Shown: piece after piece, positions 1 through 5,488 of the stretch | How positions within the stretch are numbered: the stretch's first letter is position 1 | Layout: each line of letters starts with the position of its first letter | NCBI GenBank assembly: GCA_964614375.1 | Contig: CAZTLI010000022.1 | Span: 1 to 24,067, forward strand | Reading direction: 5' to 3' | From: CAZTLI01 sp964614375 | GTDB taxonomy: Bacteria; Chloroflexota; Anaerolineae; Aggregatilineales; Phototrophicaceae | Length of the DNA: 24,067 bases | Notes under the pieces: generated by a model | Told to the model about the DNA's origin: nothing | The model's input: the letters and a program-made list of their open reading frames with translations, nothing else | The model's database searches: none | Translations under genes and position numbers: made by a program

Positions 1-168
1 GGTCGTCGTTTTACCCGCCCCGTTTGGCCCCAAAAAACTGAATATTTCCCCCTGTTGAATATCAAGGTCGATACCCCGCACGGCTTCGACAGTCGTGCCA
101 TCTTTGCGTTTGAACGTTTTCGTCAAACCGCGCACCTCGACCATTACGTCGTTGTGTTTTTCTGCCAT
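1..168 (-). CDS. ABC transporter ATP-binding protein (N-terminal fragment, cut by window edge)
   Basis: The first 56 codons of an ATPase subunit that would power an ABC transporter on the inner face of the membrane. Translated from the ATG at 168-166, the protein opens with an ABC-type first strand (VEVRGLTKTFKRKDG), continues with VRGIDLDIQQGEIFSFLGP and reaches a perfect Walker A motif, GPNGAGKTTT, at residues 47-56, where the window ends. A good ribosome binding site (AAAGGGGAAAG on the minus strand, about 170-180) lies just before the start. The spacing and sequence are those of the drug/antibiotic-export or ABC-2-type ATPases, which often sit next to a permease gene, but the rest of the gene and its partners are outside the window, so the substrate cannot be told. 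A palindrome upstream (243-258) may be its operator. Confidence 0.9.
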   Translation of the reverse strand, partial: MAEKHNDVMVEVRGLTKTFKRKDGTTVEAVRGIDLDIQQGEIFSFLGPNGAGKTTT

Positions 169-242
169 CGCTTTCCCCTTTGCATAAATAAACTAAAAGT
201 TATACGTGAAAATTCTGCCTTAGTTTCTTTTATTCTTGGCAA

Positions 243-258
243 GTATACCAATGTATAC
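243..258. promoter_or_regulatory. GTATAC-N4-GTATAC inverted repeat, candidate operator
   Basis: Two copies of the self-complementary hexamer GTATAC are separated by four bases, forming a 16-bp near-perfect palindrome about 75 bp upstream of the ABC ATPase start. A possible -10 box (TATAAC, minus strand, 204-199) lies between it and the gene. Similar two-half-site operators are known for GntR/YtrA-type regulators of ABC transporters, but no regulator gene is visible here, so the role is inferred. Confidence 0.35.
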
Positions 259-290
259 CGGGAACAGATGCCTCGTAACAGAAACCGTAT

Positions 291-700
291 CTATTCCTGA
301 TCAGCAGCAGTGACAACAGGCACACCCTCGCAAGCGCCAATAAGCCGACCATCACCTTCCAGCGTGACCCATGCGGTCGCTTCGTCGTGGTTCATTCGAT
401 ACCAGTTTTCAGATATTCGCAATTCGGGTGTAATCAACACCTGATACCATTCGTCCGAATCCAGCAATCGACCCACCACTGGCAGCGCTGTTGGGCAATA
501 CGCATTCCGGCATATACCGCCCAATGCCGCAACCGGATGTTGGATGTCTATTTCGGGTTGTGCATGGATGAGCAGGACCGAGTGATTGGCACTCCATCCA
601 ACTATGTCAACTCACAGGCGGATGATGCGTCAAACAGCTTGTTGCAAAATGAGCGAACCCAACAGCAATACAATCGCTTTCAGTTCAGTTCAGTATTCAT
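291..700 (-). pseudogene. Decayed secreted protein gene with C-terminal SH3-like repeat
   Basis: A readable C-terminal part ends at the TAG at 291-293. It contains a segment like the SH3-type repeats of Chloroflexota secreted proteins (VVGRLLDSDEWYQVLITPE, then DEATAWVTLEGDG), plus a CRNAYC cysteine pair. Upstream the same frame continues through SVLLIHAQPEIDIQ but then meets two TGA codons (around 610 and 630). Beyond them is a signal-peptide-like stretch, KAIVLLLGSLILQQAV. An ATG at 700-698 reads only MNTELN before a stop, because a 5-bp unit (ACTGA on the minus strand) is present three times at 680-694. With two copies the ATG would read straight into the signal peptide. The gene therefore carries a repeat-slippage frameshift and two in-frame stops. 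A short intact gene starting at TTG 524 (77 aa) is possible but would lack any export signal. Confidence 0.5.
680..694. repeat. Three tandem copies of a 5-bp unit (TCAGT / ACTGA)
   Basis: TCAGT is repeated three times without interruption. It lies in the first codons of the broken secreted-protein gene, and a change of one unit shifts the reading frame between the ATG at 700 and the signal-peptide-like segment. Confidence 0.8.
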
Positions 701-755
701 TTCTACACTAAATGGTCTCAAACCGGGTTCAAGTGGAAACACCCATGCAACAAGC

Positions 756-780
756 AAAAAAAAAGGGGCATCACTGCCCC
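756..780 (-). terminator. Rho-independent terminator of the HNH gene
   Basis: On the minus strand a GGGGCA/TGCCCC stem (780-775 and 770-765) with a 4-base loop is followed by an uninterrupted run of nine T (764-756). It lies about 30 bp after the stop codon of the HNH endonuclease gene. Confidence 0.9.
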
Positions 781-808
781 AAATTTACACTTCTGTCGCA
801 CTGCTTAT

Positions 809-1357
809 TCAGTATTCGATGTACCGTTTCCAGGCATCTGGCCCATTACCAACAGCAACCACCAGATAACTTGTGCGCGGGATTTTCGGCTCCCACATTA
901 ACCGCATACCCGATTCATGTGGCAGTCGATTGCCTTTGCGATGATTGCAATGAGCACATGCACACGCCGTATTCGACCATGTGTCTTTTCCAGCGCGGGA
1001 CTTCGGCTTGATGTGGTCGATGGTGAAATCGGTCTTGCCCAACACCTTGCCTTTTTGGAGCGTGCCCGGTTTCGCGCCGCAGTAAATGCAAGTGTAGTTA
1101 TCCCGCATCAACACACCTTTCCGACTCCAGTGTGAGCGACGACGCGGCACATTGACATACGTCCGCAAAGCAATGACTGACGGCACAGGGAATTGGTCGC
1201 GCACAGTGCGGAGGAACTTACCCGTTTGCTCAACCACCACCGCCTTCCCCGCCAGCAGCAGGTTGATGGCGCGCGGCACGGTAATTACAGCAAGGGGTTC
1301 CCAGGTGCTGCCATTCAGGAGTAAAACTCGGCTTTGTAGAATTGACGCAGTAGACAC
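809..1357 (-). CDS. HNH endonuclease family protein
   Basis: A 182-residue stand-alone HNH-type protein, predicted to bind a divalent metal and cut DNA in the cytoplasm. The N-terminal part (residues 9-45, VLLLNGSTWEPLAVITVPRA) is the usual lead-in of the bacterial HNH family in which an RRR segment (72-74) precedes the nuclease domain. The nuclease core shows C90-x2-C93, the catalytic D114-H115 pair (FTIDHIKPKS), N129, and a second Cys pair ending in HCNHRKGNR (136-144), so the zinc ribbon and the beta-beta-alpha-metal motif both look intact. The start is a GTG at 1357. A TATAAT box lies upstream (1429-1424) and a strong terminator follows. Homologues are common as chromosomal genes and in mobile elements. 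The neighbouring excisionase-like gene makes an element remnant possible, but nothing proves it. Confidence 0.9.
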   Translation of the reverse strand: MSTASILQSRVLLLNGSTWEPLAVITVPRAINLLLAGKAVVVEQTGKFLRTVRDQFPVPSVIALRTYVNVPRRRSHWSRKGVLMRDNYTCIYCGAKPGTLQKGKVLGKTDFTIDHIKPKSRAGKDTWSNTACACAHCNHRKGNRLPHESGMRLMWEPKIPRTSYLVVAVGNGPDAWKRYIEY

Positions 1358-1423
1358 GGTTCTTCTATCGCCCTTCTTCTATGTCAGCGACTCTATACGT
1401 GATATTCTGCACAATATATCCAT

Positions 1424-1429
1424 ATTATA
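1424..1429 (-). promoter_or_regulatory. TATAAT -10 box, candidate HNH promoter
   Basis: A perfect TATAAT, preceded by TTG, lies on the minus strand 67 bp before the HNH start codon. No convincing -35 hexamer is found at 16-18 bp, so the promoter call rests on the -10 alone. Confidence 0.4.
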
Positions 1430-1482
1430 CAAGAAATCGGTTAACGCGCCTTTAAAATTACTTAGCATTTTGTCTTAAAAGA

Positions 1483-1512
1483 CCGCTTTTGACCTGTTAT
1501 GATAAAAAGCGG
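1483..1512. repeat. Inverted repeat CCGCTTTT / AAAAGCGG
   Basis: An 8-bp stem (1483-1490 with 1505-1512) with a 14-base loop. Its right arm runs into the next stem at 1510, so the two could compete or stack. Confidence 0.6.
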
Positions 1513-1562
1513 CGGGAGCAGACGGGCCAACACCCCTGTTTGCGCGTGGTCTGCTCTCGCCG
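1510..1562. repeat. Long stem-loop, 14-bp stem with one mismatch
   Basis: CGGCGGGAGCAGAC (1510-1523) pairs with GTCTGCTCTCGCCG (1549-1562) with a single G-T position and a 25-base loop. There is no T-run after it on either strand, so it is not a standard terminator. It could be part of a structured RNA or a protein-binding site. Confidence 0.6.
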
Positions 1563-1743
1563 GACTTTGCCACTTGTTAAAGGTCACTTGTGTCACCACT
1601 CGTCATCTACTATATACATAAAACTGTTGAATGACCATTACATCGCAGTCTGTCGTTGTAGGTTGTGTCCCATCGTAACAATACAATCCGTGTGCGCTGG
1701 TGTGATATTAAAATCGGTTTGATCGCTTAGTCAAATTGGTTTA

Positions 1744-1795
1744 ACGACTCTATAACACGGGTAGGCTCAAATTGGATTCTCGGTTATAGAGTCGT
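1744..1795. repeat. Perfect 13-bp inverted repeat with 26-base loop
   Basis: ACGACTCTATAAC (1744-1756) and GTTATAGAGTCGT (1783-1795) are perfect reverse complements. The core CGACTCTATA also occurs once more at 1388-1397, in the leader of the HNH gene. The element lies just after the stop of the small gene at 1810-2076 and could end or stabilise its transcript, but the arms are not followed by a T-run. Confidence 0.7.
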
Positions 1796-1801
1796 CATGG
1801 A

Positions 1802-1817
1802 CGACCTGCTCAGGTCG
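1802..1817. repeat. Short palindrome over a stop codon
   Basis: CGACCTG and CAGGTCG (1802-1808 and 1811-1817) flank two bases. The palindrome covers the last codons and stop of the small minus-strand gene. It may act together with the larger hairpin at 1744-1795 at the end of the transcript. Confidence 0.5.
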
Positions 1818-2076
1818 CTTGCTTCAGTACAGGCGTATCCAACAGGCGCAGAATCGGCGCACAATGCGAACGCTGCTCTATTTCGTTGATTGTCTCTTGC
1901 GCCGTATAGACCACCTCGCGCAGCCAACCCAATAGCTCAGCCTCGTTCAAGGGTGTCGTCTGGTCGAGCGTGCCGTCACTGGCTGCGGTATGCAGTTCGT
2001 CCAGCGCATCCATGAGGTCACGCAGGCGCACATCAATTGTCGTCACGGGTGTAGCGTGTTGATAAATTCGAATCAT
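1810..2076 (-). CDS. Small hypothetical protein, 88 aa
   Basis: I do not recognise a family. The 88-residue product is acidic and mostly helical in composition, with a heptad-like stretch of leucines in the middle (residues 17-30, VRLRDLMDALDELH) and a second helix region (47-68, ELLGWLREVVYTAQETINEI). There is no signal peptide or membrane segment, so a cytoplasmic protein is expected. The ATG at 2076 has a fair ribosome binding site (AGAGGTG on the minus strand, about 10 bases upstream). A rho-independent terminator for the preceding operon stands between it and its upstream neighbour, so it probably has its own promoter or depends on read-through. The coding call rests on composition and the ribosome site. 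Confidence 0.65.
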   Translation of the reverse strand: MIRIYQHATPVTTIDVRLRDLMDALDELHTAASDGTLDQTTPLNEAELLGWLREVVYTAQETINEIEQRSHCAPILRLLDTPVLKQAT

Positions 2077-2106
2077 GCTGTTTACACCTCTTAGAAATAG
2101 ACGATT

Positions 2107-2145
2107 AAAACAAAAGGGCGTGAGACCTGTGTCAGTCTCACGCCC
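2107..2145 (-). terminator. Rho-independent terminator of the HTH operon
   Basis: On the minus strand an 11-bp perfect stem, GGGCGTGAGAC/GTCTCACGCCC (2145-2135 and 2126-2116), with an 8-base loop is followed by TTTTGTTTTA. It lies 50 bp after the stop of the 78-aa gene at 2196-2432. Confidence 0.9.
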
Positions 2146-2195
2146 TCATCGGTATCACCCGTTGGTGGTGCGTGTTGGAAGGGATGTCGATCTAG

Positions 2196-2432
2196 CTATC
2201 GCCATCTATACCTTCCTCGAGACTGACCCTGTATGCGAATGCGATTGGGTTCATTGCCATCCGCCGTTATGGGCGCAAACCACCCATCCAATCCACGGAC
2301 ATCCACATATTGCGGCACTGTATAACCAAACCGACTCGCCAGCACAAAGGCGCGCTGAATCAGGGCGGTATGGCGTGGCAAGAGGCCGCGATTGTTGCTG
2401 AGATGACGTGATACGGATGATAAATAGACCAT
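2196..2432 (-). CDS. Small hypothetical protein, 78 aa, second gene of HTH operon
   Basis: I do not recognise the product. It is 78 residues, basic at its C-terminus (IRIQGQSRGRYRWR), with a plausible folded middle part (residues 20-52, including LIQRAFVLASRFGYTVPQYV). It starts at an ATG only 5 bp after the stop of the excisionase-like HTH gene, has a ribosome-site-like AGG just upstream, and is followed by a strong terminator, so the two genes form one transcript. A role tied to the HTH protein, such as a partner or a second DNA-binding protein, is inferred from position alone. A longer overlapping frame on the same strand is judged a shadow because it lacks these signals. Confidence 0.6.
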   Translation of the reverse strand: MVYLSSVSRHLSNNRGLLPRHTALIQRAFVLASRFGYTVPQYVDVRGLDGWFAPITADGNEPNRIRIQGQSRGRYRWR

Positions 2433-2437
2433 GATAC

Positions 2438-2650
2438 CTATGCGCCTTTCTCGACTGAGGTATCTTCGAGCATTGCCAGAATGCTTTCACCCGTGATAAA
2501 CACACGGCGCATTCCACTGGGTTTACTGATTTTCAGATGCCCCTTCTTGATAAGCCGTTTGAGGGTGCTAAGACTAATCCCCAACGCTTCTGAGGCTTCT
2601 TGTCTGGAGTAGATTGCTCCAGGTTCAATCCGTAGTTTTGTTTCTGTCAT
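2438..2650 (-). CDS. Excisionase-like / MerR-type helix-turn-helix DNA-binding protein
   Basis: A 70-residue single-domain protein. Residues 13-61 match the winged helix-turn-helix of the excisionase (HTH_17) family: IYSRQEASEALGISLSTLKR is the entry helix and recognition helix, followed by LIKKGHLKISKPSGMRRVFI, the wing, and a short last helix (SILAML). Such proteins act as recombination directionality factors in mobile elements or as small transcription regulators. No integrase is in the window. The start at 2650 is supported by a promoter directly upstream and by an inverted repeat (2670-2697) that covers its -10 region, which suggests the protein represses its own operon. It is the first gene of a two-gene transcript ending at the terminator at 2107-2145. 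Confidence 0.88.
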   Translation of the reverse strand: MTETKLRIEPGAIYSRQEASEALGISLSTLKRLIKKGHLKISKPSGMRRVFITGESILAMLEDTSVEKGA

Positions 2651-2669
2651 GTTGCTTGAGCCTAAATCT

Positions 2670-2697
2670 TAACCTATAGAATCCATGTTATAGGTTA
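2670..2697. promoter_or_regulatory. Palindromic operator of the HTH gene
   Basis: TAACCTATA (2670-2678) and TATAGGTTA (2689-2697) are perfect 9-bp reverse complements with a 10-base centre. The element lies 20-47 bp before the HTH start codon and overlaps the predicted -10 box, the usual geometry for an autorepressor. Confidence 0.65.
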
Positions 2698-2720
2698 GCA
2701 CGGTTTGCTATGGGCGTCAA
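2692..2720 (-). promoter_or_regulatory. Promoter of the HTH operon
   Basis: Minus strand: TTGACG (2720-2715), 17-bp spacer, TAACCT (2697-2692). The -35 matches consensus at five of six positions and the -10 is weak. The -10 lies inside the palindrome at 2670-2697. Confidence 0.5.
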
Positions 2721-2795
2721 GAGTCTGCTATTTGTCTTTAACAAATCTCAACACATCGCAACGGGTCAATACGGATTATTGTGTCAAACCGAATC

Positions 2796-2824
2796 TTGAC
2801 AGCCTATCCGCACAACGGCATAAT
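2796..2824 (+). promoter_or_regulatory. Sigma70-type promoter of the pheS operon
   Basis: A perfect -35 hexamer TTGACA (2796-2801), a 17-bp spacer and CATAAT (2819-2824, five of six consensus positions). Transcription would begin near 2831, giving a leader of about 390 bases that carries the T-box. Confidence 0.75.
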
Positions 2825-2830
2825 AACGCA

Positions 2831-3190
2831 CACACATACCACAAATCGTGGTCATAGCAATACACCAAAGGCGAAGACGGAGACAGTCCATAAACAGGCT
2901 CATTCACTGAGCCGCGCACCTCCAGGGAGTCGTCGGTCATAGACTGAAAACCGCGACAGGATTGCATCTGTGGAATTCCCTCCAGAGCCGACAGGGGAAC
3001 GGTCTAATTTTCGAAATAGAATCCTGGACTCAGTAGTCTGCTCCGCTGCCCGGCGTGAATGGGACAACCTTTTGACGAAGGTAATGAGTGCAGTCTCACA
3101 GCGATGTGAACTGAACAAGGGTGGTATCGCGGGAGCTTAATTAGCCAATTGGCGCTCTCGTCCCTGATGTGGACGAGGGCGTTTTTATTT
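2831..3190 (+). ncRNA. T-box riboswitch leader, specifier UUC (Phe)
   Basis: A cis-acting leader RNA that senses uncharged tRNA-Phe and controls read-through into pheS. The T-box sequence AACAAGGGTGGTATCGCGG is at 3114-3132; its TGGT would pair with the ACCA end of uncharged tRNA. Stem I can be drawn from the sequence: GGC 2870-2872 with GCC 2987-2989, a GA-rich internal loop like the family's kink-turn, GGAG 2879-2882 with CTCC 2980-2983, then the specifier loop. Above that loop CCA 2888-2890 and CAG 2895-2897 pair with TGG 2971-2973 and CTG 2968-2970. The 3' side of the loop holds TTC at 2976-2978, the Phe codon. AGGGAG (2924-2929) matches the usual AG-bulge motif, and GTCG/CGAC with CGGT/ACCG close the distal hairpin. 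The terminator at 3153-3186 is the alternative fold. Confidence 0.9.
3153..3186 (+). terminator. T-box regulated terminator
   Basis: CGCTCTCGTCC (3153-3163) pairs with GGACGAGGGCG (3171-3181), with one G-T pair, followed by five T. The left arm contains the CTCTCGTCC typical of T-box terminators. It ends transcription when charged tRNA-Phe is plentiful; pheS starts 35 bases later. Confidence 0.9.
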
Positions 3191-3221
3191 TCGGGACGAA
3201 TAGCGAAACAGGTCAGGCACG

Positions 3222-4256
3222 ATGCTCAAAGACATTCAACACATGCACAAACAAGCCATCAGCCAACTGGAACACATCAACGATCTTGACCAGTTGCAAA
3301 CGTGGAAGCGCGATTATCTCGGTAACAATGGCGCGGTCAAACAATTTCTCAAGCAAATTCGCACCGTGCCCGCCGAAGACCGGCCTGGTGTCGGGCAGGC
3401 AGTGAATGAAGCGAAAACGGCGCTGGAAACCGCCTTCGACACGCGCGAAACGCTCATTCGCGAACATCTGCTGATGAAGGATTTGGAGGAGGGCAATCTC
3501 GATGTCACGCTGCCGGGACGTACCCGTCCGACAGGCAAACTGCATCCATCAACGCGCACGCTGCGACAGTTCTATCACATCTGGGCGGATATGGGCTTCC
3601 AGGTCTATCGCAGCCGGGATGTCGAAACGGATGATATGAACTTCACGCTGCTCAACATCCCGCCGCATCATCCAGCGCGCGATATGCAGGACACATTTTA
3701 CACGACTCGCCCCAACATCATCCTGCGGACGCAAACATCGCCGGGGCAAATCCACGCCATGCACGAATTGGGCGACAGGGGCACAAAACCCATCCGCGTG
3801 ATATTGCCGGGCATGTGCTATCGCTATGAACAAATCACATCCCGCAGCGAAGTGCAGTTCAATCAGGTCGAGGGGTTGGCGATTGGACGCAATATCCGCA
3901 TGAGTGACTTGAAAGGCACAATTACCGAATTTGCCCGCCGGATGTTCGGGGTAAATGCTGCCGTGCGTTTTCGCGCGTCCTACTTCCCCTTCACCGAACC
4001 AAGTATGGAAGTGGATGTCGAGTGTTTTCTATGTGGCGGTGACGGCTGTTCGGTCTGCAAATACGCCGGTTGGCTGGAAATCGCTGGCAGCGGCATGGTA
4101 CACCCTACCGTATTACGTAACGGCGGGTATGACCCAACTGTATGGAGTGGATTCGCCTTCGGCATGGGGCCAGAGCGTGTGACAATGCTCAAACACGGCA
4201 TCAAAGATATTCGCTATTTCTGGCGCAACGACCTGCGCTTTCTGGAACAGTTCTAA
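3222..4256 (+). CDS. pheS: Phenylalanine--tRNA ligase alpha subunit
   Basis: The catalytic subunit of phenylalanyl-tRNA synthetase (alpha2beta2), which activates Phe and loads it onto tRNA-Phe in the cytoplasm. At 344 residues it has the normal length. An N-terminal coiled-coil arm (residues 1-90) precedes the class II core. Motif 2 is the segment CYRYEQITSRSE (199-210) leading to FNQVEG; the DxTH seen in E. coli-type enzymes is replaced here. The phenylalanine-site segment FRASYFPFTEPSMEVDV is at 250-266, a Cys-rich CFLCGGDGCSVCK turn at 268-280, GSGMVHP at 289-295 and motif 3, FGMGPERVTMLKHGI, at 313-327. The ATG at 3222 follows a weak AGG-type site. The T-box leader upstream confirms the identity. 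pheT follows, but with one unrelated gene between them. Confidence 0.97.
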   Translation: MLKDIQHMHKQAISQLEHINDLDQLQTWKRDYLGNNGAVKQFLKQIRTVPAEDRPGVGQAVNEAKTALETAFDTRETLIREHLLMKDLEEGNLDVTLPGRTRPTGKLHPSTRTLRQFYHIWADMGFQVYRSRDVETDDMNFTLLNIPPHHPARDMQDTFYTTRPNIILRTQTSPGQIHAMHELGDRGTKPIRVILPGMCYRYEQITSRSEVQFNQVEGLAIGRNIRMSDLKGTITEFARRMFGVNAAVRFRASYFPFTEPSMEVDVECFLCGGDGCSVCKYAGWLEIAGSGMVHPTVLRNGGYDPTVWSGFAFGMGPERVTMLKHGIKDIRYFWRNDLRFLEQF

Positions 4257-4270
4257 ACACAGGCAAACTC

Positions 4271-5473
4271 GTGCTAGATACCGACGAACAACTGGCTGCC
4301 ACACCGATCCAACCGAAACGTGGCGCATACAGCACGATTGCGCTGATTGTGCTCAACACCCTTATCGCGCTGCTGGTGGTTGAGGGTTGTTCGGCGCTGG
4401 TGTTGTCACTACGCGGCGATTCGCAGCCACCGTTGGCACAGCGTATCGAAGCCTTTATCGAGCAGCAAGTGGCGCTTGGTTACTATCGACAGCAAGACTG
4501 GGGACGCCCCTACTGGGAAGAACACATGCAAGTCGCGGATAATTGGGACTATCAACCCTATACCTTATGGCGCACACGTCCCCACAGCGGCGAGTACATC
4601 AACATTGACGAGAATGGTGTTCGCCACACACCCGGCTCAACGTGTACGGATGACTCATACCGTATCTTTGTATTCGGCGGTTCGACACTATGGGGTTACG
4701 GTTCGCCAGATTGGGGCACGATTCCGGCCTATTTACAGGCCGGTCTTGCGGAACAGGGCGTCATTTGCGTGACCAATTATGCTGATGTGGGCTTTAATTC
4801 GACACAGAGTGTCATTCGCCTGCTGGAACTCTTACAGGCGGGCGCTGTGCCGGATATGGTCATCTTTTACGATGGCGCGAATGAAGTCACAACAGCCAAT
4901 GTCAGCGGACAGGCAGGCGGACATTTCTATATTGAACTGTTCGACGCCGCGATAGATGGCACCATTGTAAACAGCCGCGTGGATGAAGCGCCCGATTTCG
5001 GCGATGTTTTGCGACAAACGGCGACCTTCCGCTTGATGATTGGCGAAGTCCCACGACCCGCGCGCCCGTATGTGCCCTATAGCGATGAACTGGCGGATGC
5101 AGTCACACAGACCTACCTCGCCAACTACACCACCGTTTCGGGCATGGCAGAAGCGTATGGCTTTACATTCATCGCCTTCTGGCAGCCAGTATTACCTGTA
5201 CGCACAGGCGAACCGAACGACGAAGAACAGCGATTTTTGTGGGATATGCCCGGTGGTCTACCCGAATTGTTTACAGGCGTCTATGCGCGTGTGCGCCAGG
5301 CCGCGCCAGATTATGCCCATCTCTATGATATTTCGGATGTGTTGGATGCTGCCCGCGACGGCGCTATCTGGGTCGATTTTAATCATCTGACACCTGTAGG
5401 CAATCAAATCGTCGCCCAGGCGATGATTCCAATTATCAATACCTATTTAGAAGCGGTCAACAGCAGCAATTAA
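4271..5473 (+). CDS. Membrane-anchored SGNH/GDSL-hydrolase-like protein between pheS and pheT
   Basis: A 400-residue protein with a cytoplasmic tail, one N-terminal membrane segment (about 20-47) and an extracytoplasmic domain of SGNH-hydrolase type. Block I is FGGSTLWG, with the nucleophile candidate Ser138 in GGST where the family usually has GDS. Block III is YDGANEV (N204), and the C-terminal DxxH is DFNH (D369, H372). The Ser/His/Asp set therefore looks complete and an esterase or O-acyl/acetyltransferase acting on a surface glycan is the best guess. The start is taken as the GTG at 4271, 14 bp after the pheS stop; frames further upstream overlap pheS and lack a reason to be used. It sits in the T-box operon, ending 15 bp before pheT. 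A second SGNH protein occurs at 19919-21184. Confidence 0.85.
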   Translation: MLDTDEQLAATPIQPKRGAYSTIALIVLNTLIALLVVEGCSALVLSLRGDSQPPLAQRIEAFIEQQVALGYYRQQDWGRPYWEEHMQVADNWDYQPYTLWRTRPHSGEYINIDENGVRHTPGSTCTDDSYRIFVFGGSTLWGYGSPDWGTIPAYLQAGLAEQGVICVTNYADVGFNSTQSVIRLLELLQAGAVPDMVIFYDGANEVTTANVSGQAGGHFYIELFDAAIDGTIVNSRVDEAPDFGDVLRQTATFRLMIGEVPRPARPYVPYSDELADAVTQTYLANYTTVSGMAEAYGFTFIAFWQPVLPVRTGEPNDEEQRFLWDMPGGLPELFTGVYARVRQAAPDYAHLYDISDVLDAARDGAIWVDFNHLTPVGNQIVAQAMIPIINTYLEAVNSSN

Positions 5474-5488
5474 ACGGAGAGACAGTCC

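Larger units (their letters stand above)
1358..1809. other. Non-coding, hairpin-rich intergenic stretch
   Basis: No convincing coding sequence is seen in this 452-bp gap; the open frames on the plus strand are short, low in protein-like composition and lack ribosome binding sites. The stretch holds an AT-rich promoter-like part next to the HNH gene, two adjoining stems at 1483-1562, and a 13-bp perfect inverted repeat at 1744-1795. No tRNA cloverleaf was found. Confidence 0.6.

Noticed and set aside
387..869. A 160-codon plus-strand open frame
   Set aside because: It runs antisense across the decayed secreted-protein gene and the HNH terminator, has no ribosome site and no protein-like composition.
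712..1135. Plus-strand open frames opposite the HNH gene
   Set aside because: The minus-strand HNH domain is unmistakable; these are antisense shadows.
1489..1722. A 77-codon plus-strand frame in the non-coding gap
   Set aside because: Cys/Arg/His-rich random-like composition, no ribosome site, and it crosses the stem-loop at 1510-1562.
1744..1795. Inverted repeat considered as an insertion-sequence end pair
   Set aside because: Only 26 bases lie between the arms and no transposase or target duplication is seen.
2251..2517. An 88-codon minus-strand frame overlapping both genes of the HTH operon
   Set aside because: It overlaps the well-supported HTH gene and has no start signals; the 78-aa frame fits the operon spacing and terminator better.
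2776..3118. Minus-strand frames in the pheS leader
   Set aside because: The stretch is explained by the plus-strand promoter and T-box RNA; the frames have no ribosome sites.
4142..4270. Upstream extension of the SGNH gene into pheS
   Set aside because: It would overlap the conserved 3' end of pheS by more than 100 bases; the GTG at 4271 gives a normal anchor-type N-terminus.
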